This document shows, in pieces, positions 12,981 through 24,379 of a stretch of DNA of 64,000 nt. The stretch's first letter is position 1; the number at the start of each line of letters is the position of its first letter. Made by a program: the position numbers and the translations under genes. The DNA comes from Acanthosepion lycidas (taxonomy: Eukaryota; Mollusca; Cephalopoda; Sepiida; Sepiidae): the NCBI GenBank assembly GCA_963932145.1, contig OZ010577.1:15849889-15913888 (forward strand), read 5' to 3'. Under the pieces are notes generated by a model. The model ran no database searches. It was not told where the DNA came from and saw only the letters and a program-made list of their open reading frames with translations.

Positions 12981-14588
12981 GTGAGCGTAGCATGCAAAGG
13001 TTACGACTCACGTAACAGGGATTTCCTTGAAAAACTGTGTGGACGCAAAATGGGTGATCGCTGTATGTTTCTCTCCTGCCGTGCGTTCTATTTACCTTTA
13101 CATTCTTTCATTTCACTTTATGAACAGGCAAGAGCCTCCTCTAAAACCGTCTTACAATTATTTTTCATTCGAACTCATACACTGAGCGTAGCATGCAAAG
13201 GATACTATTCATATAACAGGGATTTCCTTGAAAAACTCTGTGGACGCAAAATGGGTGATCGCTGTATGTTTCTCTCCTGCCGTGCGTTCTATTTACCTTT
13301 ACATTCTTTCATTTCACTTTATGAACAGGCAAGAGCCTCCTCTAAAACCGGCTTACAATTATTTTTCATTCGAACTCATACACTGAGCGTAGCATGCAAA
13401 GGATACTATTCATATAACAGGGATTTCCTTGAAAAGCTGTGTGGACGCAAATTGGGTGATAGCTGTATGTTTCTCTCCTGCCGTGCGTTCTATTTACCTT
13501 TACATTCTTTCATTTCACTTTATGAACAGGCAAGAGCCTCCTCTAAAACCGTCTTACAATTATTTTTCATTCGAACTCATACACTGAGCGTAGCATGCAA
13601 AGGATACTATTCATATAACAGGGATTTCCTTGAAAAACTGTGTGGACGCAAAGTGGGTGATCGCTGAATGTTTCTCTCCTGCCGTGCGTTCTATTTACCT
13701 TTACATTCTTTCATTTAACTTTATGAACAGGCAAGAGCCTCCTCTAAAACCGGCTTACAATTATTTTTCATTCGTATCCATACAGTGAGCGTAGCATGCA
13801 AAGGTTACGACTCACGTAACAGGGATTTCCTTGAAAAACTGTGTGGACGCAAAATGGGTGATCGCTGTATGTTTCTCTCCTGCCGTGCGTTCTATTTACC
13901 TTTACATTCTTTCATTTCACTTTATGAACAGGCAAGAGCCTCCTCTAAAACCGTCTTACAATTATTTTTCATTCGAACTCATACACTGAGCGTAGCATGC
14001 AAAGGATACTATTCATATAACAGGGATTTCCTTGAAAAACTCTGTGGACGCAAAATGGGTGATCGCTGTATGTTTCTCTCCTGCCGTGCGTTCTATTTAC
14101 CTTTACATTCTTTCATTTCACTTTATGAACAGGCAAGAGCCTCCTCTAAAACCGGCTTACAATTATTTTTCATTCGAACTCATACACTGAGCGTAGCATT
14201 CAAAGGATACTATTCATATAACAGGGATTTCCTTGAAAAGCTGTGTGGACGCAAAGTGGGTGATCGCTGTATGTTTCTCTCCTGCCGTGCGTTCTATTTA
14301 CCTTTACATTCTTTCATTTCACTTTATGAACAGGCAAGAGCCTCCTCTAAAACCGTCTTACAATTATTTTTCATTCGAACTCATACACTGAGCGTAGCAT
14401 GCAAAGGATACTATTCATATAACAGGGATTTCCTTGAAAAACTGTGTGGACGCAAAGTGGGTGATCGCTGAATATTTCTCTCCTGCCGTGCGTTCTATTT
14501 ACCTTTACATTCTTTCATTTAACTTTATGAACAGGCAAGAGCCTCCTCTAAAACCGGCTTACAATTATTTTTCATTCGTATCCATACA
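12981..14588 (+). repeat. Four-unit tandem higher-order repeat, two copies of 804 bp
   Basis: Positions 12981-13784 and 13785-14588 are adjacent copies. Shared markers are ACCGTCTTAC, CACTGAGCG followed by a type B window, AAACTCTGTGG, TTGAAAAGCTG, GTGATCGCTGAAT (in-frame stop) and CATTCGTATCCATAC. Differences I noted are GCATGC against GCATTC, AAATTGG against AAAGTGG, GATAGC against GATCGC, and AATGTT against AATATT. Similarity continues to about 14728, as expected for a tandem duplication. Confidence 0.9.
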
Positions 14589-15119
14589 GTGAGCGTAGCA
14601 TGCAAAGGTTACGACTCACGTAACAGGGATTTCCTTGAAAAACTGTGTGGACGCAAAATGGGTGATCGCTGTATGTTTCTCTCCTGCCGTGCGTTCTATT
14701 TACCTTTACATTCTTTCATTTCACTTTATGGACAGGCAAGAGGCTCCTCTAAAAGCTGCTTACAATTATTTTTCATTCGAACTCATACAGTGAGCGTAGC
14801 ATGCAAAGGTTACGACTCACGTAACAAGGATTTCCTTGAAAAACTGTGTGGACGCAAAATGTGTGATCGCTGTATGTTTCTCTCCTGCCGTGCGTTCTAT
14901 TTACCTTTACATTCTTTCATTTCACTTTATGAACAGGCAAAGGTCTCCTCTAAAACCGGCTTACAATTATTTTTCATTCGAACTCATACACTGAGCGTAG
15001 CATGCAAAGGATACTATTCATATAACAGGGATTTCCTTGAAAAACTGTGTGGACGCAAAGTGGGTGATCGCTGTATGTTTCTCTCCTGCCGTGCGTTCTA
15101 TTTACCTTTACATTCTTTC

Positions 15120-15880
15120 ATTTAACTTTATGAACAGGCAAGAGCCTCCTCTAAAACCGGCTTACAATTATTTTTCATTCGAACTCATACAGTGAGCGTA
15201 GCATGCAAAGGTTACGACTCACGTAAAAGGAATTTCCTTGAAAAACTGTGTGGACGCAAAATGGGTGATCGCTGTATGTTTCTCTCCTGCCGTGCGTTCT
15301 ATTTACCTTTACATTCTTTCATTTCACTTCATGAACAGGCAAGAGCCTCCACTAAAACCGGCTTACAATTATTTTTCATTCGAACTCATACAGTGAGCGT
15401 GGCATGCAAAGGTTACGACTCACGTAACAGGGATTTACTTGAAAAACTGTGTCGACGCAAAGTGGGGGATCGCTGTATGTTTCTCTCTTGCCGTGCGTTC
15501 TATTTACCTTTACATTCTTTCATTTCACTTTATGAACAGGCAAGAGCCTCCTCTAAAACCGGCTTACACTTATTTTTCATTCGAACTCATACAGTGAGCG
15601 TAGCATGCAAAGGTTACGACTCACGTAACAGGGATTTCCTTGAAAAACTGTGTGGACGCAAAATGGGTGATCGCTGTATGTTTCTCTCCTGCCGTGCGTT
15701 CTATTTACCTTTACATTCTTTCATTTAACTTTATGAACAGGCAAGAGCCTCCTCTGAAACCGGCTTACAATTATTTTTCATTCGAACTCATACAGTGAGC
15801 GTAGCATGCAAAGGTTACGACTCACGTAACAGGGATTTCCTTGAAAAACTGTGTGGACGCAAAATGGGTGATCGCTGTAT
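15120..15880 (+). repeat. Eight-unit-offset block, copy 1 (partner 16728-17488)
   Basis: This matches 16728-17488 at 1608 bases. Shared markers are CACTTCATGAACAGG, GCCTCCACTAAAACC, GTGGCATGC, ACTTGAAAAACTGTGTCGAC, CTCTCTTGCCG and CTCTGAAACCGG. Differences include AAAAGGAATTTCC against AACAGGGATTTCC, GTGGGGGATC against GTGGCGGATC, and ACACTTA against ACAATTA. Confidence 0.82.
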
Positions 15881-16727
15881 GTTTCTCTCCTGCCGTGCGT
15901 TCTATTTACCTTTACATTCTTTCATTTCACTTTATGAACAGGCAAGAGCCTCCTCTAAAACCGGCTTGCAATTATTTTTCATTCGAACTCATACACTGAG
16001 CGTAGCATGCAAAGGATACTATTCTTATAACAGGGATTTCCTTGAAAAATTGTGTGGACGCAAAGTGTGTGATCGCTGTATGTTTCTCTCCTGCCGTGCG
16101 TTCTATTTACCTTTACATTCTTTCATTTCACTTTATGAACAGGCAAGAGCCTCCTCTAAAACCGGCTTACAATTATTTTTCATTCGAACTCATACAGTGA
16201 GCGTAGCATGCAAAGGTTACGACTCACGTAACAGGGATTTCCTTGAAAAACTGTGTGGACGCAAAATGGGTGATCGCTGTATGTTTCTCTCCTACCGTGT
16301 GTTCTATTTACCTTTACATTCTTTCATTTCACTTTATGAACAGGCAAGGGCCTCCTCTAAAACCTGCTTACAATTATTTTTCATTCGAACTCATACAGTG
16401 AGCGTAGCATGCAAAGGATACTATTCATATAACAGGGATTTCCTTGAAAAACTGTGTGGACGCAAAGTGGGTGATCGCTGTATGTTTCTCTCCTGCCGTG
16501 CGTTCTATTTACCTTTACATTCTTTCATTTCACTTTATGAACAGGCAAGAGCCTCCTCTAAAACCGGCTTACAATTATTTTTCATTCGAACTCATACACT
16601 GAGCGTAGCATGCAAAGGATACTATTCATATAACAGGGATTTCCTTGAAAAGCTGTGTGGACGCAAAGTGGGTGATCGCTGTATGTTTCTCTCCTGCCGT
16701 GCGTTCTATTTACCTTTACATTCTTTC

Positions 16728-17488
16728 ATTTAACTTTATGAACAGGCAAGAGCCTCCTCTAAAACCGGCTTACAATTATTTTTCATTCGAACTCATACAG
16801 TGAGCGTAGCATGCAAAGGTTACGACTCACGTAACAGGGATTTCCTTGAAAAACTGTGTGGACGCAAAATGGGTGATCGCTGTATGTTTCTCTCCTGCCG
16901 TGCGTTCTATTTACCTTTACATTCTTTCATTTCACTTCATGAACAGGCAAGAGCCTCCACTAAAACCGGCTTACAATTATTTTTCATTCGAACTCATACA
17001 GTGAGCGTGGCATGCAAAGGTTACGACTCACGTAACAGGGATTTACTTGAAAAACTGTGTCGACGCAAAGTGGCGGATCGCTGTATGTTTCTCTCTTGCC
17101 GTGCGTTCTATTTACCTTTACATTCTTTCATTTCACTTTATGAACAGGCAAGAGCCTCCTCTAAAACCGGCTTACAATTATTTTTCATTCGAACTCATAC
17201 AGTGAGCGTAGCATGCAAAGGTTACGACTCACGTAACAGGGATTTCCTTGAAAAACTGTGTGGACGCAAAATGGGTGATCGCTCTATGTTTCTCTCCTGC
17301 CGTGCGTTCTATTTACCTTTACATTCTTTCATTTAACTTTATGAACAGGCAAGAGCCTCCTCTGAAACCGGCTTACAATTATTTTTCATTCGAACTCATA
17401 CAGTGAGCGTAGCATGCAAAGGTTACGACTCACGTAACAGGGATTTCCTTGAAAAACTGTGTGGACGCAAAATGGGTGATCGCTGTAT
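16728..17488 (+). repeat. Eight-unit-offset block, copy 2 (partner 15120-15880)
   Basis: Second copy of the block at 15120-15880. To the right it diverges at a CTACCG variant followed by AACCTGC. That continuation matches about 16.2 kb at a six-unit offset, so the join looks like a recombination between differently spaced copies. Confidence 0.8.
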
Positions 17489-18692
17489 GTTTCTCTCCTA
17501 CCGTGCGTTCTATTTACCTTTACATTCTTTCATTTCACTTTATGAACAGGCAAGGGCCTCCTCTAAAACCTGCTTACAATTATTTTTCATTCGAACTCAT
17601 ACAGTGAGCGTAGCATGCAAAGGATACTATTCATATAACAGGGATTTCCTTGAAAAACTGTGTGGACGCAAAGTGGGTGATCGCTGTATGTTTCTCTCCT
17701 GCCGTGCGTTCTATTTACCTTTACATTCTTTCATTTCACTTTATGAACAGGCAAGAGCCTCCTTTAAAACCGGCTTACAATTATTTTTCATTCGAACTCA
17801 TACAGTGAGCGTAGCATGCAAAGGTTACGACTCACGTAACGGGGATTTCCTTGAAAAACTGTGTGGACGCAAAATGGGTGATCGCTGTATGTTTCTCTCC
17901 TGCCGTGCGTTCTATTTACCTTTACATTCTTTCATTTCACTTTATGAACAGGCAAGAGCCTCCTCTAAAACCGGCTTACAATTATTTTTCATTCGAACTC
18001 ATACACTGAGCGTAGCATGCAAAGGATACTATTCATATAACAGGGATTTCCTTGAAAAACTCTGTGGACGCAAAGTGGGTGATCGCTGTATGTTTCTCTC
18101 CTGCCGTGCGTTCTATTTACCTTTACATTCTTTCATTTCACTTTATGAACAGGCAAGAGCCTCCTCTAAAACCGGCTTACAATTATTTTTCATTCGAACT
18201 CATACAGTGAGCGTACCATGCAAAGTTTACGACTCACGTAACAGGGATTTCCTTGAAAAACTGTGTGGACGCAAAATGGGTGATCGCTGTATGTTTCTCT
18301 CCTGTCGTGCGTTCTATTTACCTTTACATTCTTTCATTTAACTTTATGAACAGGCAAGAGCCTCCTCTGAAACCGGCTTACAATTATTTTTCATTCGAAC
18401 TCATACAGTGAGAGTAGCATGCAAAGGTTACGACTCACGTAACAGGGATTTCCTTGAAAAACTGTGTGGACGCAAAATGGGTGATCGCTGTATGTTTCTC
18501 TCCTGCCGTGCGTTCTATTTACCTTTACATTCTTTCATTTCACTTTATGAACAGTAAAGAGCCTCCTCTAAAACCGGCTTACAATTATTTTTCATTCGAA
18601 CTCATACAGTGAGCGTAGCATGCAAAGGTTACGACTCACGTAACAGGGATTTCCTTGAAAAACTGTGTGGACGCAAAATGGGTGATCGCTGT

Positions 18693-18893
18693 ATGTTTCT
18701 CTCCTGCCGTGCGTTCTATTTACCTTTACATTCTTTCATTTCACTTTATGAACAGGCAAGAGCCTCCTCTAAAACCGGCTTACAATTATTTTTCATTCGA
18801 ACTCATACAGTGAGCGTAGCATGCAAAGGTTACGACTCACGTAACAGGGATTTCCTTGAAAAACTGTGTGGACGCAAAATGGGTGATCGCTGT
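18693..18893 (+). repeat. Reference type A monomer (consensus-like)
   Basis: This unit shows the commonest base at every position I compared by eye and serves as the numbering reference. Segments in order: ATGTTTCTCTCCTGCCGTGC at 1-20; a T-tract-rich pyrimidine stretch at 21-56; a variable segment at 62-90 around CAAGAGCCTCCTCTAAAACC; a well-conserved segment at 91-136 with TTCGAA and GCATGC palindromes; the type-defining window GGTTACGACTCACGTAAC at 136-153; and a tail at 154-201 ending GGGTGATCGCTGT. It contains nine CpG dinucleotides. One plus-strand frame has no stop across the unit, which explains the open frames seen through the array. Confidence 0.93.
18806..18843. repeat. 38-bp imperfect inverted repeat (dyad) in type A units
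   Basis: The left arm TACAGTGAGCGTA and right arm TACGACTCACGTA flank a 12-base centre containing GCATGC. Folded, TAC, GTGAG and CGTA on the left pair with GTA, CTCAC and TACG on the right: 12 base pairs with a single unpaired A in each arm. The element recurs at unit positions 114-151 in type A units, for example 522-559. In type B units the right arm reads TACTATTCATATA and the pairing is lost. Whether it forms a hairpin or binds a protein as a dyad is inference. Confidence 0.8.
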
Positions 18894-19094
18894 ATGTTTC
18901 TCTCCTACCGTGCGTTCTATTTACCTTTACATTCTTTCATTTCACTTTATGAACAGGCAAGGGCCTCCTCTAAAACCTGCTTACAATTATTTTTCATTCG
19001 AACTCATACAGTGAGCGTAGCATGCTAAGGATACTATTCATATAACAGGGATTTCCTTGAAAAACTGTGTGGACGCAAAGTGGGTGATCGCTGT

Positions 19095-19295
19095 ATGTTT
19101 CTCTCCTGCCGTGCGTTCTATTTACCTTTACATTCTTTCATTTCACTTTATGAACAGGCAAGAGCCTCCTCTAAAACCGGCTTACAATTATTTTTCATTC
19201 GAACTCATACAGTGAGCGTAGCATGCAAAGGATACTATTCATATAACAGGGATTTCCTTGAAAAACTGTGTGGACGCAAAATGGGTGATCGCTGA
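19095..19295 (+). repeat. Representative type B monomer
   Basis: This unit has GGATACTATTCATATAAC at unit positions 136-153 (19230-19247) in place of the type A window. It differs from type A at 138 (T to A), 142 (G to T), 144 (C to T), 148 (C to T) and 149 (G to A), while the rest of the unit is close to consensus. The same five bases travel together in many units throughout the array, for example at 343-360. In this unit the last codon of the open frame is TGA, so it also shows how type-independent point changes close the frame. Confidence 0.92.
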
Positions 19296-21552
19296 ATGTT
19301 TCTCTCCTACCGAGCGTTCTATTTACCTTTACATTCTTTCATTTCACTTTATGAACAGGCAAGGGCCTCCTCTAAAACCGGCTTACAATTATTTTTCATT
19401 CGAACTCATACAGTGAGCGTAGCATGCAAAGGTTACGACTCAAGTAACAGGGATTTCCTAGAAAAACTGTGTCGACGCAAAGTGGGTGATCGCTGTATGT
19501 TTCTCTCCTGCCGTGCGTTCTATTTACCTTTACATTCTTTCATTTAACTTTATGAACAGGCAAGAGCCTCCTCTGAAAGCTGCTTACAATTATTTTTCAT
19601 TCGAACTCATACAGTGAGCGTAGCATGCAAAGGTTACGACTCACGTAACAGGGATTTCCTTGAAAAACTGTGTGGACGCAAAATGGGTGATCGCTGTATG
19701 TTTCTCTCCTGCCGTGCGTTCTATTTACCTTTACATTCTTTCATTTCACTTTATGAACAGGCAAGAGCCTCCTCTAAAACCGGCTTACAATTATTTTTCA
19801 TTCGAACTCATACAGTGAGCGTAGCATCCAAAGGTTACGACTCACGTAACAGGGATTTCCTTGAAAAACTGTGTGGACGCAAAATGGGTGATCGCTGTAT
19901 GTTTCTCTCCTGCCGTGCGTTCTATTTACCTTTACATTATTTCATTTAACTTTATGAACAGGCAAGAGCCTCCTCTAAAACCGGCTTACAATTATTTTTC
20001 ATTCGAACTCATACACTGAGCGTAGCATGCAAAGGATACTATTCATATAACAGGGATTTCCTTGAAAAACTGTGTGGACGCAAAGTGGGTGATCGCTGTA
20101 TGTTTCTCTCCTGCCGTGCGTTCTATTTACCTTTACATTCTTTCATTTCACTTTATAAACAGGCAAGAGCCTCCTCTAAAGCCGGCTTACAATTATTTTT
20201 CATTCGAACTCATACAGTGAGCGTAGCATGCAAAGGTTACGACTCACGTAACAGGGATTTCCTTGAAAAACTGTGTGGACGCAAAATGGGTGATCACTGT
20301 ATGTTTCTCTCCTGCCTTGCGTTCTATTTACCTTTACATTCTTTCATTTAACTTTATGAACAGGCAAGAGCCTCCTCTGAAACCGGCTTACAATTATTTT
20401 TCATTCGAACTCATACAGTGAGCGTAGCATGCAAAGGTTACGACTCACGTAACAGGGATTTCCTTGAAAAACTGTGTGGACGCAAAATGGGTGATCGCTG
20501 TATGTTTCTCTCCTGCCGTGCGTTCTATTTACCTTTACATTCTTTCATTTCACTTTATGAACAGGCAAGAGCCTCCTCTAAAACCGGCTTGCAATTATTT
20601 TTCATTCGAACTCATACACTGAGCGTAGCATGCAAAGGATACTATTCATATAACAGGGATTTCCTTGAAAAACTGTGTGGACGCAAAGTGGGTGATCGCT
20701 GTATGTTTCTCTCCTGCCGTGCGTTCTATTTACCTTTACATTCTTTCATTTCACTTTATAAACAGGCAAGAGCCTCCTCTAAAGCCGGCTTACAATTATT
20801 TTTCATTCGAACTCATACAGTGAGCGTAGCATGCTAAGGTTACGACTCACGTAACAGGGATTTCCTTGAAAAACTGTGTGGACGCAAAATGGGTGATCGC
20901 TGTATGTTTCTCTCCTGCCGTGCGTTCTATTTACCTTTACATTCTTTCATTTCACTTTATGAACAGTCAAGAGCCTCCTATAAAACCGGCTTACAATTAT
21001 TTTTCATTCGAACTCATACAGTGAGCGTAGCATGCAAAGGTTACGACTCACGTAACAGGGATTTCCTTGAAAAACTGTGTGGACGCAAAGTGGGTGATCG
21101 CTGTATGTTTCTCTCCTGCCGTGCGTTCTATTTACCTTTACATTCTTTCATTTCACTTTATGAACAGGCAAGGGCCTCCTCTAAAACCTGCTTACAATTA
21201 TTTTTCATTCGAACTCATACAGTGAGCGTAGCATGCTAAGGATACTATTCATATAACAGGGATTTCCTTGAAAAACTGTGTGGACGCAAAGTGGGTGATC
21301 GCTGTATGTTTCTCTCCTGCCGTGCGTTCTATTTACCTTTACATTCTTTCATTTCACTTTATGAACAGGCAAGAGCCTCCTATAAAACCGGCTTACAATT
21401 ATTTTTCATTCGAACTCATACAGTGAGCGTAGCGCGCAAAGGTTACGACTCACGTAACAGGGATTTACTTGAAAAACTGTTTGGACGCAAAGTGGGTGAT
21501 CGCTGTATGTTTCTCTCCTGCCGTGCGTTCTATTTACCTTTACATTCTTTCA

Positions 21553-22470
21553 TTTAACTTTATGAACAGGCAAGGGTCTCCTCTAAAACAGGCTTACAAT
21601 TATTTTTCATTCGAACTCATACAGTGAGCGTAGCATGCAAAGGATACTATTAATATAACAGGGATTTCCTTCAAAAACTGTGTGGACGCAAAGTGGGTGA
21701 TCGCTGTATGTTTCTCTCCTGCCGTGCGTTCTATTTACCTTTACATTCTTTCATTTCACTTTATGAACAGGCAAGAGCCTCCTCTAAAACCGGCTTACAA
21801 TTAACCTTTCATTTGAACTCATACAGTGAGCGTAGCATGCAAAGGTTACGACTCACGTAACAGGGATTTACTTGAAAAAATGTGTGGACGCAAAGTGGGT
21901 GATCGCTGTATGTTTCTCTCCTGCCGTGCGTTCTATTTACCTTTACATTCTTTCATTTAACTTTATGAACAGGCAAGGGCCTCCTCTAAAACCGGCTTAC
22001 AATTATTTTTCATTCGAACTCATACAGTGAGCGTAGCATGCAAAGGTTACGACTCACGTAACAGGGATTTCCTTGAAAAAATGTGTGGACGCAAAATGGG
22101 TGATCGCTGTATGTTTCTCTCCTGCCGTGCGTTCTATTTACCTTTACATTCTTTCATTTCACTTTATGAACAGGCAAGAGCCTCCTTTAAAACCGGCTTA
22201 CAATTATTTTTCATTCGAACTCATACAGTGAGCGTAGCATGCAAAGGTTACGACTCACGTAACGGGGATTTCCTTGAAAAACTGTGTGGACGCAAAATGG
22301 GTGATCGCTGTATGTTTCTCTCCTGCCGTGCGTTCTATTTACCTTTACATTCTTTCATTTCACTTTATGAACAGGCAAGAGCCTCCTCTAAAACCGGCTT
22401 ACAATTATTTTTCATTCGAACTCATACAGTGAGCGTAGCATGCAAAGGTTACGACTCACGTAACAGGGAT
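21553..22470 (+). repeat. Nine-unit block, copy 1 (partner 23363-24280)
   Basis: This matches 23363-24280 at 1810 bases (nine units plus one). It carries the +1-insertion module: TAATATAAC with CCTTCAAAAACTG, then TTAACCTTTCATTTG, then ACTTGAAAAAATGTG, CCTTGAAAAAATGTG, GCCTCCTTTAAAACC and AACGGGGATTTCC. Differences are few, such as GGTCTCC against GTTCTCC and TCCTCT against TCCACT at the right edge. Confidence 0.87.
21708..21909 (+). repeat. +1-insertion monomer (AAC-C form), module copy 2
   Basis: This 202-bp unit has TTAACCTTTCATTTG near 21803, an extra base plus two linked changes (C after AAC, and TTTG for TTCG, which removes a CpG). The preceding unit has TAATATAAC and CCTTCAAAAACTG. 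Confidence 0.9.
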
Positions 22471-23362
22471 TTCCTTGAAAAAATGTGTGGACGCAAAATG
22501 GGTGATCGCTGTATGTTTTTCTCCTGCCGTGCGTTCTATTTACCTTTACATTCTTTCATTTCACTTTATGAACAGGCAAGAGCCTCCTCTAAAACCGGCT
22601 TACAATTATTTTTCATTCGAACTCATACACTGAGCGTAGCATGCAAAGTATACTATTCATATAACAGGGATTTCCTTGAAAAACTGTGTGGACGCAAAGT
22701 GGGTGATCGCTGTATGTTTCTCTCCTGCCGTGCGTTCTATTTACCTTTACATTCTTTCATTTAACTTTATTAACAGGCAAGAGCCTCCTCTAAAACCGGC
22801 TTACAATTATTTTTCATTCGAACTCATACAGTGAGCGTAGCATGCAAAGGTTACGACTCACGTAACAGGGATTGCCTTGAAAAACTGTGTGGACGCAAAA
22901 TGGGTGATCGCTGTATGTTTCTCTCCTGCCGTGCGTTCTATTTACCTTTACATTCTTTCATTTCACTTCATGAACAAGCAAAAGCCTCCTCTAAAACCGG
23001 CTTACAATTATTTTTCATTCGAACTCATACAGTTAGCGTGGCATGCAAAGGTTACGACTCACGTAACAGGGATTTACTTGAAAAACTGTGTGGACGCAAA
23101 GTGGGTGATCGCTGTATGTTTCTCTCATGCCGTGCGTTCTATTTACCTTTACATTCTTTCATTTCACTTTATGAACAGGCAAGAGCCTCCTCTAAAACCG
23201 GCTTACAATTATTTTTCATTCGAACTCATACAGTGAGCGTAGCATACAAAGGTTACGACTCACGTAACAGGGATTTCCTTGAAAAACTGTGTGGACGCAA
23301 AATGGGTGATCGCTGTATGTTTCTTTCCTGCCGTGCGTTCTATTTACCTTTACATTCTTTCA

Positions 23363-24280
23363 TTTAACTTTATGAACAGGCAAGGTTCTCCTCTAAAACC
23401 GGCTTACAATTATTTTTCATTCGAACTCATACAGTGAGCGTAGCATGCAAAGGATACTATTAATATAACAGGGATTTCCTTCAAAAACTGTGTGGACGCA
23501 AAGTGGGTGATCGCTGTATGTTTCTCTCCTGCCGTGCGTTCTATTTACCTTTACATTCTTTCATTTCACTTTATGAACAGGCAAGAGCCTCCTCTAAAAC
23601 CGGCTTACAATTAACCTTTCATTTGAACTCATACAGTGAGCGTAGCATGCAAAGGTTACGACTCACGTAACAGGGATTTACTTGAAAAAATGTGTGGACG
23701 CAAAGTGGGTGATCGCTGTATGTTTCTCTCCTGCCGTGCGTTCTATTTACCTTTACATTCTTTCATTTAACTTTATGAACAGGCAAGGGCCTCCTCTAAA
23801 ACCGGCTTACAATTATTTTTCATTCGAACTCATACAGTGAGCGTAGCATGCAAAGGTTACGACTCACGTAACAGGGATTTCCTTGAAAAAATGTGTGGAC
23901 GCAAAATGGGTGATCGCTGTATGTTTCTCTCCTGCCGTGCGTTCTATTTACCTTTACATTCTTTCATTTCACTTTATGAACAGGCAAGAGCCTCCTTTAA
24001 AACCGGCTTACAATTATTTTTCATTCGAACTCATACAGTGAGCGTAGCATGCAAAGGTTACGACTCACGTAACGGGGATTTCCTTGAAAAACTGTGTGGA
24101 CGCAAAATGGGTGATCGCTGTATGTTTCTCTCCTGCCGTGCGTTCTATTTACCTTTACATTCTTTCATTTCACTTTATGAACAGGCAAGAGCCTCCACTA
24201 AAACCGGCTTACAATTATTTTTCATTCGAACTCATACAGTGAGCGTAGCATGCAAAGGTTACGACTCACGTAACAGGGAT
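23363..24280 (+). repeat. Nine-unit block, copy 2 (partner 21553-22470)
   Basis: Second copy of the nine-unit block. It diverges from copy 1 where copy 1 has a further AAAAAATGTG unit and this copy has the usual AAAACTGTG. Partly matching series also occur at 11.4-12.0 kb, 28.4-29.1 kb and 42.3-42.8 kb. Confidence 0.87.
23518..23719 (+). repeat. +1-insertion monomer (AAC-C form), module copy 3
   Basis: This 202-bp unit has the same TTAACCTTTCATTTG haplotype near 23613. It is flanked by the same preceding and following markers as copy 2, consistent with the nine-unit duplication. Confidence 0.9.
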
Positions 24281-24379
24281 TTCCTTGAAAAACTGTGTGG
24301 ACGCAAAATGGGTGATCGCTGTATGTTTCTCTCCTGCCGTGCGTTCTATTTACCTTTACATTCTTTCATTTAACTTTAT

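Noticed and set aside
18753..18805. Internal RNA polymerase III A and B boxes (tRNA-derived satellite)
   Set aside because: ATTCGAACTC resembles a B box core, but the leading GG and the trailing CC do not fit. CAGGCAAGAGC is a poor A box. There is no tRNA-like fold.
18796..18812. CENP-B box
   Set aside because: TTCGAACTCATACAG has the TTCG core, but the required A five bases later and the CGGG half are absent on either strand.
22877..23236. Second-frame open stretch overlapping the main frame (also at 38.3-38.7, 42.5-42.7, 47.97-48.16 and 63.5-63.7 kb)
   Set aside because: It opens only where a TGA in ACAGTGAGC is changed to TTA or where an indel moves the frame. It is the same repeat read in another frame.
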